From contig NZ_CP036498.1 of assembly GCF_018279705.1 (NCBI RefSeq), positions 947,001-1,011,000 on the forward strand: 64,000 bases of DNA, in the 5' to 3' direction. The notes under the pieces are model-generated. The model did no database searches. It was not told the DNA's origin and worked only from the letters and a program-made list of their open reading frames with translations. Below, one piece after another: positions 26,563-36,729 of this stretch (positions are counted from its first letter, which is position 1; every line of letters begins with the position of its first letter). Position numbers and translations under genes: made by a program. This DNA comes from Tardiphaga alba. Lineage in GTDB: Bacteria; Pseudomonadota; Alphaproteobacteria; Rhizobiales; Xanthobacteraceae.

Positions 26563-27996
26563 TCAGATGAAAAACACCCAGGTGGCAAGCAGGAAAACCG
26601 GGATCAGCACGGCGCCGGACCACAGCATGTAGCCGAAGAAGCTCGGCATCTTCACACCGGCATCGCGTGCAATGGCATAGACCATGAAATTGGGCGCGTT
26701 GCCGATATAGGTGTTGGCGCCCATGAACACCGCGCCGGCCGAGATCGCGGCGAGCGTCGCCGCCCCCGAAGTCATCAGCGCCTTGGCGTCGCCGCCCGCG
26801 AGTTCGAAGAAGACGAGATAGGTCGGTGCATTGTCGAGGAACGACGACAGGCCGCCGGTGAGCCAGAAATAGGCGGCGTTGTTCGGCGAACCATCGGCAT
26901 GGCTGACAAGCGCGACCAGCGGCGCGAATGGCCCGTTCGCACCGGCCTGCAACATCGCCATGACGGGCACGATGCAGATGAAAATGCCGGCGAACAGGAT
27001 CGCCACTTCCTCGATCGGTCCCCATTTGAAATCATTGGCCTTGCGATGCTCGGCTTTCGTCAGCGCCAGCGAGGCGAATGTGACAAGAACCAGGATCGCG
27101 TCTCGCAGCAGGTTCTGCAATTCGACCGGGGTGCCGAGCACGGTGAAGGAGATGCCGGGCTTCCAGCTGCCGCTCATCAGGATCGCCGCGATGATGACGA
27201 TGAGCAGCGCGAAATTGGCCTTGCCATGCAGGCGCAGCGGCGAGTCCGGAGTGGGATCCTTGATCTTCGGAAGCTTGTCCTCGCGGCGATGCAGATAGAT
27301 GTCCAGCACCATGAAGATCGCCAGCACGATGCAGGCGACGAACAATGTGTCGCGCCAGAGGTGTTGCGTGGTCCAGAAGAACTCCACGCCGCGCAAAAAG
27401 CCGAGAAACAACGGGGGATCGCCGAGTGGCGACAGCGAGCCGCCGATGTTCGAGACCAGGAAGATGAAGAACACGACGACATGGACGTTGTGGCGTCGGT
27501 CGTCATTGGCGCGCAGCAGTGGCCGGATCAGGATCATCGAGGCGCCGGTGGTGCCGACGATGCTGGCCATCAGTGTTCCGAAAGCGAGCAGCACCGTGTT
27601 GGTGAACACGCTGTCATGCAGGTTGCCCTGCAGATAGATGCCGCCCGAGACGGTGAACAGCGCCAGCAGCAATAGGATGAAGGGGATGTATTCGAGCAGC
27701 GCGGTATGGGCCAGCGTATGCGCCGTCACCGTAGTGCCGGTGGTGAGCCAGAGCGGCACGATCACGAGCGCCGCCCAGAAGGCGGCGAGCTTGCCGAAAT
27801 GATGCTCCCAGAAATGGTGATACAGCACCGGCCCGGTGGCGATGCTGAGCAGGATGCCGGCAAAGGGCAGCGCCCACAGCGGCGACAGCTTTGCGCCGTC
27901 GAGGCCTTCCGCCGCAAAAGCGGCGTCGGGTGCAAGGCTTAAAGCCGCGATGCAGAGCGCGAGGGAAGCGAAACGAAGCAAGATGGAGCCTTTCAC
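26563..27996 (-). CDS. Sodium:proton antiporter, ion-transporter superfamily (NhaD/CitM-like)
   Basis: A 477-residue inner-membrane protein with about a dozen TM helices. It starts with a cleavable or anchor segment (ASLALCIAALSLAPDAAFA). Features typical of this group are NIGGSLSPLGDPPLFLGFL and GGLSSFLDNAPTYLVFFELA, two related motifs in the inverted halves. GANTYIGNAPNFMVYAIA lies near the end. It probably exchanges Na+ for H+. It starts 39 bp after the pyrE stop on the same strand. Confidence 0.88.
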   Translation of the reverse strand: MKGSILLRFASLALCIAALSLAPDAAFAAEGLDGAKLSPLWALPFAGILLSIATGPVLYHHFWEHHFGKLAAFWAALVIVPLWLTTGTTVTAHTLAHTALLEYIPFILLLLALFTVSGGIYLQGNLHDSVFTNTVLLAFGTLMASIVGTTGASMILIRPLLRANDDRRHNVHVVVFFIFLVSNIGGSLSPLGDPPLFLGFLRGVEFFWTTQHLWRDTLFVACIVLAIFMVLDIYLHRREDKLPKIKDPTPDSPLRLHGKANFALLIVIIAAILMSGSWKPGISFTVLGTPVELQNLLRDAILVLVTFASLALTKAEHRKANDFKWGPIEEVAILFAGIFICIVPVMAMLQAGANGPFAPLVALVSHADGSPNNAAYFWLTGGLSSFLDNAPTYLVFFELAGGDAKALMTSGAATLAAISAGAVFMGANTYIGNAPNFMVYAIARDAGVKMPSFFGYMLWSGAVLIPVFLLATWVFFI

Positions 27997-28035
27997 ACGG
28001 AGCCGAAACCGGTCTCGCGTGGAGGCCGCAACGGC

Positions 28036-28599
28036 TCAACCTTTCAAAAATTCCGACGCCTTGTAAAGCGAGCGAAATGGCACACCGGCGGCGGCAAATG
28101 TCTCACTGGCGCCTTCGTCGCGGTCCACCATGGTGAACACCAGCGCCACTTCGGCGCCGGCCTCACGCACGGCGTCGAGCGCCTTCACGGCCGAGCCGCC
28201 GGTGGTGGTGACGTCCTCGACGATGACGATGCGCTTGCCGGCGAGCGACTCGGTCTTGGTGAGACCCTCAATGGCGAGGCGGGCGCCGTGTTCCTTTGGC
28301 TTCTTGCGCACGAAGAAGGCGCCGATCGGTGCGCCCTTCATCCAGGACAGCTGCGCCAGCGCGCCGGCCAGCGGGACCGCGCCCATTTCCAGCCCGCCGA
28401 CATAATCGAGCTTGTCGTCCTTCAGCGCCTCATAGGTCAGCTCGGCCAGCAGGGCCGCGCCTTCCGGGTCGCACATGGTGGGCTTCAGGTTGAAGTAGAA
28501 ATTGCTCTTGCGGCCCGAGGCGAGCGTGATCTCGCCATAACCGAACGAACGGTCGCGGATGATCTCGTGCAGGCGGGCGCGGGCGGTTGTGTTGGACAA
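28036..28599 (-). CDS. pyrE: Orotate phosphoribosyltransferase
   Basis: A 187-residue enzyme that joins orotate and PRPP to form OMP in pyrimidine synthesis. [20 protein letters not shown] is the N-terminal signature. [15 protein letters not shown] is the PRPP-binding loop. No ATG is available near the N-terminus; a TTG at 28599 giving SNTTARARL matches the family length and has GCGAG about 8 bases upstream. A longer TTG start at 28665 is less likely. Confidence 0.94.
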   Translation of the reverse strand: MSNTTARARLHEIIRDRSFGYGEITLASGRKSNFYFNLKPTMCDPEGAALLAELTYEALKDDKLDYVGGLEMGAVPLAGALAQLSWMKGAPIGAFFVRKKPKEHGARLAIEGLTKTESLAGKRIVIVEDVTTTGGSAVKALDAVREAGAEVALVFTMVDRDEGASETFAAAGVPFRSLYKASEFLKG

Positions 28600-28741
28600 G
28601 GCGATCTCGCTTTCAGGTAAACCGCCGCAATTTACCGGCCCAGGAGCGGATAGGCCAGAGCGCAAGCTGCCTCTTCAACAGCCGTCATTTGCGGGGCGGG
28701 CGGACGATGATACAGGTTGGGAAAATCGAAAAGGGAAACGC

Positions 28742-29368
28742 ATGACCATCGAGCTGCACACCTGGAATACGCCGAACGGCCGCAAGATCTCTGTGGCGCT
28801 GGAGGAAATGGGCCTGCCCTACAAGGTGTTCCCGGTGAATATCGGCAAGGGCGAGCAGATGAAGCCCGAATTCCTCAAGATCAGCCCGAACAACAAGATT
28901 CCGGCCATCGTCGATCCCATGGGGCCGGATGGCAAGCCGGTCAGCGTGTTCGAATCCGGTGCCATCCTGCTCTATCTCGGCGAGAAGACCGGACAATTCC
29001 TGCCGAAATCGCTCGGTGATCGCATTCCGGTGCTGGAATGGCTGATGTGGCAGATGGGCGGCTTCGGCCCGATGCCCGGTCAGGTCCATCACTTCATCGC
29101 ACTGGAGAACGAGGCGGACCGCGCCTACGGCCTCAAGCGCTTTTCCGACGAAACGCGCCGTCTCTACGGCGTGCTGGATCGCCGCCTTGCCGATCACGAA
29201 TTCGTCGCCGGCGCGCTGTCGGTGGCCGATTTCGCCATTCTCGGCTGGGCCTGGCGCCACCCGCGCCACAAGGTGGCGCTGGAGGACTTTCCGAACGTGA
29301 AGCGCTGGTACGAGCAGCTGATGGCCCGCCCGGCGGTGCAGCGGGGGTTCGAGGTGAAGCTGGATTGA
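28742..29368 (+). CDS. Glutathione S-transferase, Nu/YfcG-like
   Basis: A 208-residue GST. It starts MTIELHTWNTPNGRKISVAL, where TPNGRK is the active-site strand-loop of YfcG/YghU-type enzymes that often act as disulfide reductases with two bound glutathiones. NNKIPAIVDP is the cis-Pro element and FESGAILLYLGE the glutathione gamma-glutamyl site. GALSVADFAILGW is the C-terminal N-capping region. The ATG follows AAAGGGAAACGC. It is divergent from pyrE. Confidence 0.9.
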   Translation: MTIELHTWNTPNGRKISVALEEMGLPYKVFPVNIGKGEQMKPEFLKISPNNKIPAIVDPMGPDGKPVSVFESGAILLYLGEKTGQFLPKSLGDRIPVLEWLMWQMGGFGPMPGQVHHFIALENEADRAYGLKRFSDETRRLYGVLDRRLADHEFVAGALSVADFAILGWAWRHPRHKVALEDFPNVKRWYEQLMARPAVQRGFEVKLD

Positions 29369-29370
29369 TC

Positions 29371-29535
29371 TTCTCCCTCCCCCAAGCGGCGAAGCCGCGC
29401 CGTGGGGAGGGTGGATCGACGGCGCAGCCGTCGAGACGGGTGGGGTGCTTCCCCACGCTCCGACGTCACGTGGGGAGAAACCCCACCCGGCGCTACGCGC
29501 CACCCTCCCCATTCGCTTCGCTCCGGGGAGGGAGA
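29371..29535. repeat. Family A palindromic repeat, copy 2
   Basis: About 165 bp, bounded by ttctccctcccccaagcggc and ctccggggagggaga, with nested palindromes (cggcgaagccg, gacggcgcagccgtc). It fills the gap between the convergent GST and polA genes. Confidence 0.8.
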
Positions 29536-29553
29536 CCACTAGCGTTGGCGCGC

Positions 29554-32500
29554 TTAATGCGCCTCTTCCCAGTTCTCCGCCGCGCGTGCATCCACCTGCA
29601 AAGGCACCGACAGCAGCACCGCCGGGAATGGCGCATCCTGCATCACGTGCTGCACCACCGGCAGCGTCGCCGCCACCTCGTTGTCGGGCACCTCAAAAAT
29701 CAGTTCGTCATGCACCTGCAGCAGCATCTTTGCCGAGAGCTTCTTCTCGGCCAGCGCATCTTCCATCCGTGCCATGGCACGGCGGATGATATCTGCTGCC
29801 GTGCCCTGCAGGCGCGCATTGATCGCCGCGCGCTCGTTGAACGCGCGCACCGACGGATTGCTCGCCTTGATCTCCGGGTAATGACACTTGCGGCCGAACA
29901 ATGTGGTCACGTAGCCATGTTCGCGGCAGAAGTCGCGGGTCGCGTCCATGTAAGCGCGGATGCCGGGGAAGCGCTCGAAATACTTCTTGATATAGGCGCC
30001 GGCTTCCTCGCGGGGGATGCCGAGCTGGTTGGCGAGGCCGAAGGCCGAGATGCCGTAGATGATGCCGAAATTGATCGCCTTGGCGCGGCGGCGGATTTCA
30101 GCCGGCATGTCCTTCACCGGCACGCCGAACATTTCCGACGCCGTCATGGCGTGAATGTCGAGCCCGTCCTGAAACGCCTGTTTCAGCACCGGGATATCGG
30201 CGATCTCCGCCAGCAGGCGCAATTCGATCTGCGAATAGTCGGCCGAGACCAGCTTGTGGCCCTCGCTCGCCACGAAAGCGCGGCGGATCTTTCGCCCGTC
30301 TTCGGTGCGCACCGGAATGTTCTGCAGGTTGGGTTCGTTCGACGACAGGCGGCCCGTGGTGGTAGCCGCGAGCGCGTAGGTCGTATGGACGCGATGCGTC
30401 TGCGGATGCACGTAATTCGGCAGCGCATCCGTATAGGTCGAGCGCAGCTTCGACACCTGCCGCCAGTCGAGAATCTTGCGCGGGAATTCGTGGCCCTGTT
30501 CGGCGAGCTCATCCAGCACCTGCGCCGAGGTCGACCAGGCACCGGTCTTGGTCTTCGAGCCACCGGGCAAGCCCATCTTGCCGAACAGCACGTCGCCGAG
30601 CTGCTTGGGGCTGCCGATATTGAGATCCTCGCCCGCGATCTCCTTGATCTCCGACTCGATGCGCGCCGCCGTCTGCGCGAAATCCGCCGAGAGTTTTGAC
30701 AGCACCTGCCGGTCGATGGAAATGCCGCGCCGCTCCATCCGGGCCAACACGGAAATCAGCGGCCGCTCCAGCGTTTCATAGACCGTGTTCATCTGCTCCG
30801 CGGCGAGGCGCGGCTTCAGCACGGTCCACAGACGCAGCAGGACGTCGGCGTCTTCGGCGGCATATTCGGTGGCGCGCTCGATCTTCACCTGCTCATAAGT
30901 GAGCTTGCCTTTGCCGGAGCCGATGATCTCGCCATGGGTCAGCATCGCATGGCCGAGCCAGCTATCCGCCAGCGCGTCCAGCCCATGCGCGTTGCGCCCG
31001 GCATCGAGCGCATAGGACATCAACTGCACATCGTCATGATTGCGCAGCGTGACGCCATGCTGGGCCAACAGCACCGCGGTGAATTTGATGTTGAAACCGA
31101 TCTTGAGAAGCCCCGTCGTTTCCAGCAGCGGCTTCAGCGCCTCCAGCGCATCGGCGGTCTTGAGCTGATCGGGTTCGAGATCGGCGGCGAACAATCCAGC
31201 GCCATCGCCGGACTGGCGATGCGCGAAGGGGATGTAAGCGGCGTCATTTGGACCCAGTGCGAGGGCGATGCCGATGATATCGGCCTGCATCGGATCGATA
31301 GAACTCGCTTTGGCTTCAAACGCGACATGGCCGGTATCGAGAATACGCGCGATCCATGTGTCGAGGTCGGCGTGGCTGCGGATCGTCTTGTAGCCATCGC
31401 GCTTCACGGGCGTGTTGCGCGCGGCTTCCGCACGCGCCTTGGCGAAGGCCATGGGTGTCAGGACATCCTTGCCGCCTGGGCCCGTCGCATGGGCGCCGGT
31501 GCCATTGGCTTTCTTTTTCGCCACAGATGCCTGTTCGGTGTCACCAAACAGATCGCCGCCCTGGCCGCCCGCTTCACCGCGGCCCTTGGCAGCCGGCTTC
31601 CCAGAGCCGCCTTCTCCTTCCGCCTGCACATCCGCCACATCGATATGCGCATATTCAGCCACGCGGCGGGTGAGGGTGGTGAATTCCATCCGCTTCAGAA
31701 ACGCGATCAGCTTTCGCGCATCTGGCTCATGGACCGCCAGATCGTCCAGCGGTACGTCGAGCGCCACCTTGTCGTCGAGCAGCACCAGTTGGCGCGAGAT
31801 GCGGGCCTTCTCGGCATGCTCGATCAGCGACTCCCGCCGTTTCGGTTGCTTGATCTCGCTCGCGCGGTTCAGCAGCGATTCCAGATCGCCATATTCGGTG
31901 ATCAGCTGTGCCGCTGTCTTGATGCCGATGCCCGGTACGCCCGGCACATTGTCCACGCTGTCGCCGGCCAGAGCCTGCACCTCGACCACCTTCTCCGGCG
32001 GCACGCCGAATTTCTCGATCACCTCGGCAATGCCTAGGCGGCGATCCTTCATGGTGTCGTACATCACCACGCAGTCGGTCACGAGCTGCATCAGGTCCTT
32101 GTCGGACGACACGATCGTGGCGCTGGCGCCGCGCTCGCAGGCCTGCCGCACATAGGTGGCGATCAGGTCGTCAGCCTCGAAGCCGCCCTGCTCGATGCAG
32201 GGCAGGTCGAAGGCGCGCACGGCGTCGCGGATCAGCGCGAATTGCGGGATCAGGTCGTCTGGCGCCGGCGGGCGGTGCGCCTTGTATTCCGGATACAGCT
32301 TGTTGCGGAACGTGATCTCGGATTTGTCGAAGATGATCGCCAGATGGGTCGGCCGGTTGTCCGCCGGCATGTCGCGCATCAGCTTCCACAGCATGTTGCA
32401 GAAGCCGAGCACCGCATTGACCTGCAAGCCGTCGGATTTGCGGTTCAGCGGCGGCAGCGCGTGATAGGCACGAAAAATGTAGGACGAGCCGTCCACCAGA

Positions 32501-32583
32501 AAGACGTGATCACCCTTGCCTGCAGCTTGCGGGGACAAGGCGGTGGCGGGATCGGCGGAGGTTTTCGCGGGGGCTTTCGACAT
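29554..32583 (-). CDS. polA: DNA polymerase I, with a degenerate 3'-5' exonuclease site
   Basis: A 1009-residue protein. The N-terminal 5' nuclease begins VFLVDGSSYIFRAYHALPPL and has the helix-hairpin-helix GVPGIGIKTAAQL. An Ala/Gly/Lys-rich linker follows. The C-terminal polymerase includes ADYSQIELRLLAEI, RAKAINFGIIYG and LQVHDELIFEVPD. In the proofreading domain the E. coli metal-binding Asp-Thr-Glu is replaced by FEAKASS and the next aspartate position reads KFTAVLL, so exonuclease activity is probably lost; AEDAD remains. It acts in Okazaki maturation and repair. Confidence 0.96.
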   Translation of the reverse strand: MSKAPAKTSADPATALSPQAAGKGDHVFLVDGSSYIFRAYHALPPLNRKSDGLQVNAVLGFCNMLWKLMRDMPADNRPTHLAIIFDKSEITFRNKLYPEYKAHRPPAPDDLIPQFALIRDAVRAFDLPCIEQGGFEADDLIATYVRQACERGASATIVSSDKDLMQLVTDCVVMYDTMKDRRLGIAEVIEKFGVPPEKVVEVQALAGDSVDNVPGVPGIGIKTAAQLITEYGDLESLLNRASEIKQPKRRESLIEHAEKARISRQLVLLDDKVALDVPLDDLAVHEPDARKLIAFLKRMEFTTLTRRVAEYAHIDVADVQAEGEGGSGKPAAKGRGEAGGQGGDLFGDTEQASVAKKKANGTGAHATGPGGKDVLTPMAFAKARAEAARNTPVKRDGYKTIRSHADLDTWIARILDTGHVAFEAKASSIDPMQADIIGIALALGPNDAAYIPFAHRQSGDGAGLFAADLEPDQLKTADALEALKPLLETTGLLKIGFNIKFTAVLLAQHGVTLRNHDDVQLMSYALDAGRNAHGLDALADSWLGHAMLTHGEIIGSGKGKLTYEQVKIERATEYAAEDADVLLRLWTVLKPRLAAEQMNTVYETLERPLISVLARMERRGISIDRQVLSKLSADFAQTAARIESEIKEIAGEDLNIGSPKQLGDVLFGKMGLPGGSKTKTGAWSTSAQVLDELAEQGHEFPRKILDWRQVSKLRSTYTDALPNYVHPQTHRVHTTYALAATTTGRLSSNEPNLQNIPVRTEDGRKIRRAFVASEGHKLVSADYSQIELRLLAEIADIPVLKQAFQDGLDIHAMTASEMFGVPVKDMPAEIRRRAKAINFGIIYGISAFGLANQLGIPREEAGAYIKKYFERFPGIRAYMDATRDFCREHGYVTTLFGRKCHYPEIKASNPSVRAFNERAAINARLQGTAADIIRRAMARMEDALAEKKLSAKMLLQVHDELIFEVPDNEVAATLPVVQHVMQDAPFPAVLLSVPLQVDARAAENWEEAH

Positions 32584-32666
32584 GGCCGCAATTTAAGGAT
32601 TTTTGCGACGAATGACAGTCCTAACACCTGCTGGATTGCCCGCGAAAGCGGGCAATCCAGCAGAGG

Positions 32667-33731
32667 TCACTCCGCGGCTTGCAGCCGTGCACCCTGCTTT
32701 TTCGGCGCAATCCAGAAGGCTGCCGGACGTTCGAACAGGAAATTGGCGTGGACCCGCAATGCCAGCCACCAGATCATCAGCGCGCCAACGATACCGCTGA
32801 TCGTGACCAGCAGCGAAATCGTGCCGATGTCGAACGGGGCGAATTTCAGCAGCACGGCGCGCGACGTCGCCATCGGCAGGAAGAAAGCGAGATAGATGAC
32901 GATGGAATGTTCGCCGAAGAAGCGGATCACAGTGAGCCAGCGCATCTTGGCCAGCAGCGTGCCGCCGACGATGATCGCGACTGCGCCGGCAAAGCCGAGC
33001 GCGAGCGAGACGACGGGAAGCTCGCTGGCCCCGCCATAAACGAGAAGCGTATTGACCACGGCCCATGCGGCGAGGCCGATCAAGGCGAGGATCGGCCTGG
33101 CCCGTGCCTGATCCGACAACGCGAAGACCTGTCGGGCGAACAGATAGCCGGAATAGAAATAGACGAAGCGCGCGCAGAATTCGTCGATCATCGTCCATCC
33201 GGTGGTGATGGGCGCGATTTCGAGCAATGCGGCGATGGTCCAGATCAGCAGCGGCGATACGTTGCGGGTCGCCTTGGTCAGCACGAAGAACACCGGCAGC
33301 ATATAGATGAACCACAGCGTGCCGAACGGCTCGACGAAGGACATCAGATAAAGTTGCGCGACATAGGGCCAGCCATGTTCGGCGGCGAAGCCCGGCGCCT
33401 TGAAGCCGAACTGGATGGTGACCCACAGCAGGTAGAAATACAGAAAGTGGATGACCTTGCGGTCGAGATAAGTGCGCCAGTCGCGGTCGATCACGACGGC
33501 CAGGAACAGGCCTGAGATCAGGAAGAAGTCCGGCATCCGGAACGGTTTGGCGAATTCGACCAGATGGTGCATGTAGCCGGTCTGGCCGGCGGCGATCTCG
33601 ACGCCCAGCACCGAATGCATCATCACCACCATGATGATGCAGATGCCCTTGGCGTAATCGACCCAGTCGATCCGCTCCGGCGAAGACTGAGCCGCGCGTT
33701 GCGCAGTCGCGGATGTGCCGCTGATGGTCAT
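32667..33731 (-). CDS. Acyltransferase 3 family membrane protein
   Basis: A 354-residue polytopic protein of the acyltransferase 3 / OpgC-like group. The N-terminal RIDWVDYAKGICIIMVVMMH is the classic first helix with its Asp and His. FRMPDFFLISGLFLAV is the second conserved region, and GTLWFIYMLPVFFVL follows. About ten TM helices are likely. These proteins acylate surface polysaccharides or lipids; the substrate is unknown. It lies 84 bp upstream of polA on the same strand. Confidence 0.85.
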   Translation of the reverse strand: MTISGTSATAQRAAQSSPERIDWVDYAKGICIIMVVMMHSVLGVEIAAGQTGYMHHLVEFAKPFRMPDFFLISGLFLAVVIDRDWRTYLDRKVIHFLYFYLLWVTIQFGFKAPGFAAEHGWPYVAQLYLMSFVEPFGTLWFIYMLPVFFVLTKATRNVSPLLIWTIAALLEIAPITTGWTMIDEFCARFVYFYSGYLFARQVFALSDQARARPILALIGLAAWAVVNTLLVYGGASELPVVSLALGFAGAVAIIVGGTLLAKMRWLTVIRFFGEHSIVIYLAFFLPMATSRAVLLKFAPFDIGTISLLVTISGIVGALMIWWLALRVHANFLFERPAAFWIAPKKQGARLQAAE

Positions 33732-33852
33732 ATCGATCGCTCTCCGGCGCCTCTTTCGGGCAGCATCATCGGCATAATCGGTTGCAATTGCCTTGCAGTC
33801 GCCGCGGAAAATGTCGATCGCATGGTCACGCTTGCGCGAGTTCCGCCGGCTG

Positions 33853-33868
33853 GTTAATGGGCGTTAAC
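33853..33868. promoter_or_regulatory. Short inverted repeat ahead of hrpB
   Basis: GTTAA-6-TTAAC lies 14 bp before the hrpB ATG. It looks like a small operator, but no specific regulator can be assigned. The 6-base spacing differs from the 7 bases of CtrA boxes. Confidence 0.25.
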
Positions 33869-33881
33869 ACATGCGAGCGAC

Positions 33882-36459
33882 ATGACCCGGACTTTCGATA
33901 CATCCCTACCGATCGACGCCGTGCTGGGCGAGCTGGCAGGTGCATTGCACGCGAGCAATGCTGCCGTGCTGGTGGCGCCGCCCGGCGCCGGCAAGACGAC
34001 GCGCGTGCCGCTGGCGTTGCTCGATGCGCCGTGGCTGGCGGGCAAGAAGATCATCATGCTGGAACCGCGCCGCATCGCCGCGCGCGCCAGTGCTGAGCGG
34101 ATGGCGAAAACGCTGGGCGAACGCGCGGGCGACACGGTGGGCTACCGCGTCCGCTTCGGTTCCAAAATCTCGCGGAAGACCCGCATCGAAGTGGTCACCG
34201 AAGGCATTTTCGCGCGGCAGATTCTCGACGATCCCGAACTGTCGGATGTCGGTGCGGTGCTGTTCGACGAATTCCACGAGCGCTCGCTCGATGCCGATCT
34301 GGGCCTCGCGCTCGCGCGTGACGCGCAGACCGGATTGCGCGAGGATCTGCGCATCCTCGTGATGTCCGCGACCATCGACGGCGCGCGGATCGCAAAGCTG
34401 CTGGGCGACGCGCCTGTCATCGCCAGCGAAGGCCGCGCTTTCCCGGTGGAAACGCGCTATCTCGGCCGCAAGCCGGATCAGCAGATCGAACGCCAGATGG
34501 CCGATGCCATCGCATCGGCATTGCGGGCGGATACGGGCTCGGTGCTGGCCTTCCTGCCCGGCGCGGCCGAAATCCGCCGCACGCAGAATTTTCTCACTGA
34601 GCGCGTGCAGGATGCGTCCATCGAGATCGTGCCCCTGTTCGGCGCACTCGATGCCGCCGTGCAGGATCGCGCCATCCAGCCGGCGCCGAAGGGCCAGCGC
34701 AAGGTGGTGCTGGCAACGTCCATTGCCGAGACCTCGCTGACCATCGAGGGCGTGCGCATTGTCGTCGATTGCGGTCTCGCGCGCGTGCCGCGCTATGAGC
34801 CGGATATCGGCCTGACGCGGCTGGAAACCGTGCGCGCCTCGCGCGCTGCCGTCGACCAGCGCCGTGGTCGTGCCGGTCGTACGGAGCCTGGCATCAGCTA
34901 TCGGCTGTGGGACGAGCCGCAGACGGCCTCGCTGCCCGCCTATACGCAGCCCGAAATCCTCAGCGCCGACCTGTCCACGCTGCTGCTCGATTGCGCGCAA
35001 TGGGGCGTCAGCGATCCCGCGCAGCTCACCTTCCTCGATCCGCCGCCGCAGCCTGCGCTGAAGGAAGCGCGCAGCCTGTTGGTCGAGCTCGGTGCGCTCG
35101 ATGCCGATGGCCGGATCACCGAGGAAGGCCAGTCGCTGCGTGCCCTCGCGCTGCCGCCGCGTCTCGCGCGCATGATCGTGGATTCCGCGCGCTTCGGTTA
35201 TGGCGAGGAAGCCGCCGAGATCGCTGCCATCCTCACCGAACGCGGTCTCGGCGGCGACAGCGTCGATCTCGACCATCGTCTCGATCAGTTCCGCCGCGAT
35301 CGCTCGCAACGCGCATCGAGCGCGCGGCAGCTCGCCGAGCGCTGGGCAGGGCAGGTGTCTTCTCCCTCCCCCTTGCGGGGAGGGTGGCCGGCCGAAGGCC
35401 GGACGGGTAGGGGTGCCCCACGTGACGTCGGAGTGCGTGGCACCCCCACCCCGGCCCCTCCCCACAAGGGGGAGGGGGTCATCTACAGAGCCCCTCTCCA
35501 CCGGCACCATGCTCGCATTCGCCTTCCCGGATCGCGTCGCCAAAAACCGCGGCAATGGCAGTTTCGTGCTCGCCAATGGCCGCGGCGCCTCCGTCGAACA
35601 AAGCGCCGGTCTCGCCAAGGCGCCTTACATCGCCGTGGGAGAACTCACTGGAACCGCCGCCAATGGCCGCATCCTGCTTGCTGCGCCCATTACGCATGCC
35701 GAGATCGAAACCCGTTTTGCTGACCAGATCACCGACGCCGACGAGATCAGTTTCGACCGCGCCTCGACCTCGCTGCGCGGTCGCCGCAAGCGCGCGCTGC
35801 ATGCCATCACCTTCTCCGAAGCGCCGCTGACGGTCACCGCGTCCGAGGCCGCCGCGCGCGTCTTCGCCGATGGTCTCGCCACGCTTGGCCTAGATCGGTT
35901 GCCATGGTCGAAAGCCCTGCAGCAGTGGCGTGGCCGCGTGATGTTTTTGCGCGCGTCAGAGGGCGACGCCTGGCCCGATCTGTCCGATCAAGCGCTGGTC
36001 GAGACCCGCGAGACCTGGCTGATGCCGGCGCTGTTCGGCAAAACCTCGCTGCGGGATGTGTCCGCCGGCGATCTGTCCGATGCCATCATGAACCTGCTGC
36101 CATGGGACCAGCGCGCCCGTCTCGACCGGGAGGCGCCCACCCATTTCGAAGCGCCGACCGGCAGCATGTTGGCGATCGACTACGAAGCCGAGCAGGGGCC
36201 GACCATCGCGGTCCGCCTGCAGGAGCTGTTCGGCCTCGGCACCCATCCTTCCGTGGCCAAGGGCAAGGTCCCGCTGGTGCTGGAATTGCTGTCGCCCGCC
36301 CAGCGCCCGGTGCAGGTGACGCGGGATCTGCCCGGCTTCTGGCGTGGCAGCTACCAGGATGTCCGCTCCGACCTGCGCGGCCGCTATCCGCGCCATCCCT
36401 GGCCGGACGATCCCGCGACAGCCATGCCGACACGGCGGGCCAAGCCGCGCGGGACGTGA
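33882..36459 (+). pseudogene. hrpB: ATP-dependent helicase HrpB, split by a palindromic repeat
   Basis: A DExH-box helicase. The N-terminal part (from ATG 33882) has Walker A PPGAGKTT at residues 33-40, DEFHERSLDADL, SATID and DQRRGRAGRTEPG. At about 35358, after AERWAGQ, a family A repeat of some 122 bp interrupts the gene. The C-terminal HrpB domain continues in a different frame from STGTMLAFAFPDRVAKNRG to 36459 (DLRGRYPRHPWPDDP). Both frames are open through the repeat, so one or two small indels in its G/C runs would restore a single protein with an in-frame insert. It is either a real pseudogene or a sequence error; the RNA substrate is unknown. Confidence 0.85.
35359..35480. repeat. 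Family A palindromic repeat inside hrpB, copy 3
   Basis: About 122 bp, bounded by tctccctcccccttgcgggg and cacaagggggagggggtc, with the inner palindrome ggccggccgaaggccgg. Unlike the other family A copies it lies within a coding region. Confidence 0.85.
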
Positions 36460-36467
36460 AACACCGC

Positions 36468-36590
36468 TTGTCATCGCCCGGCCGTGCGCGCAATTGCGCG
36501 CTAGGACCGGGCGACCCAGTAAACTCCGACCCTTGTGATGGAGCCGCGGCGCCAGCGTCTACTGGGTCCCCCGCTTTCGTGGAGGACGAC
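36468..36590. repeat. Family D palindromic repeat, copy 1
   Basis: Contains tgcgcgcaattgcgcgct and gggcgacccagtaaac, with the matching actgggtc arm downstream. It lies between hrpB and the aspartic protease gene. Related copies lie at 52162 and 55601. The remaining ~140 bp of this gap holds nothing else I can identify. Confidence 0.75.
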
Positions 36591-36729
36591 ATCGGCGTGT
36601 ACGGCTCCGCTTTAACCCTTCGCTCATCCTTTTCGCGAAAATAGCACCTTGTCCCGTCGTCCCGAACGGACGGTGGCGGGGATCCGTGCTCGATTGCGGT
36701 TCCCCCGGGTGTGTCAGTGAGGGTTGCGT

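Noticed and set aside
29038..30699. A 553-codon open frame running from the GST into the antisense of polA
   Set aside because: It spans a palindromic repeat and the reverse strand of a conserved polymerase.
33853..33868. GTTAA-6-TTAAC ahead of hrpB as a CtrA box
   Set aside because: The spacer is 6 bases instead of 7, so it is listed only as a generic inverted repeat.
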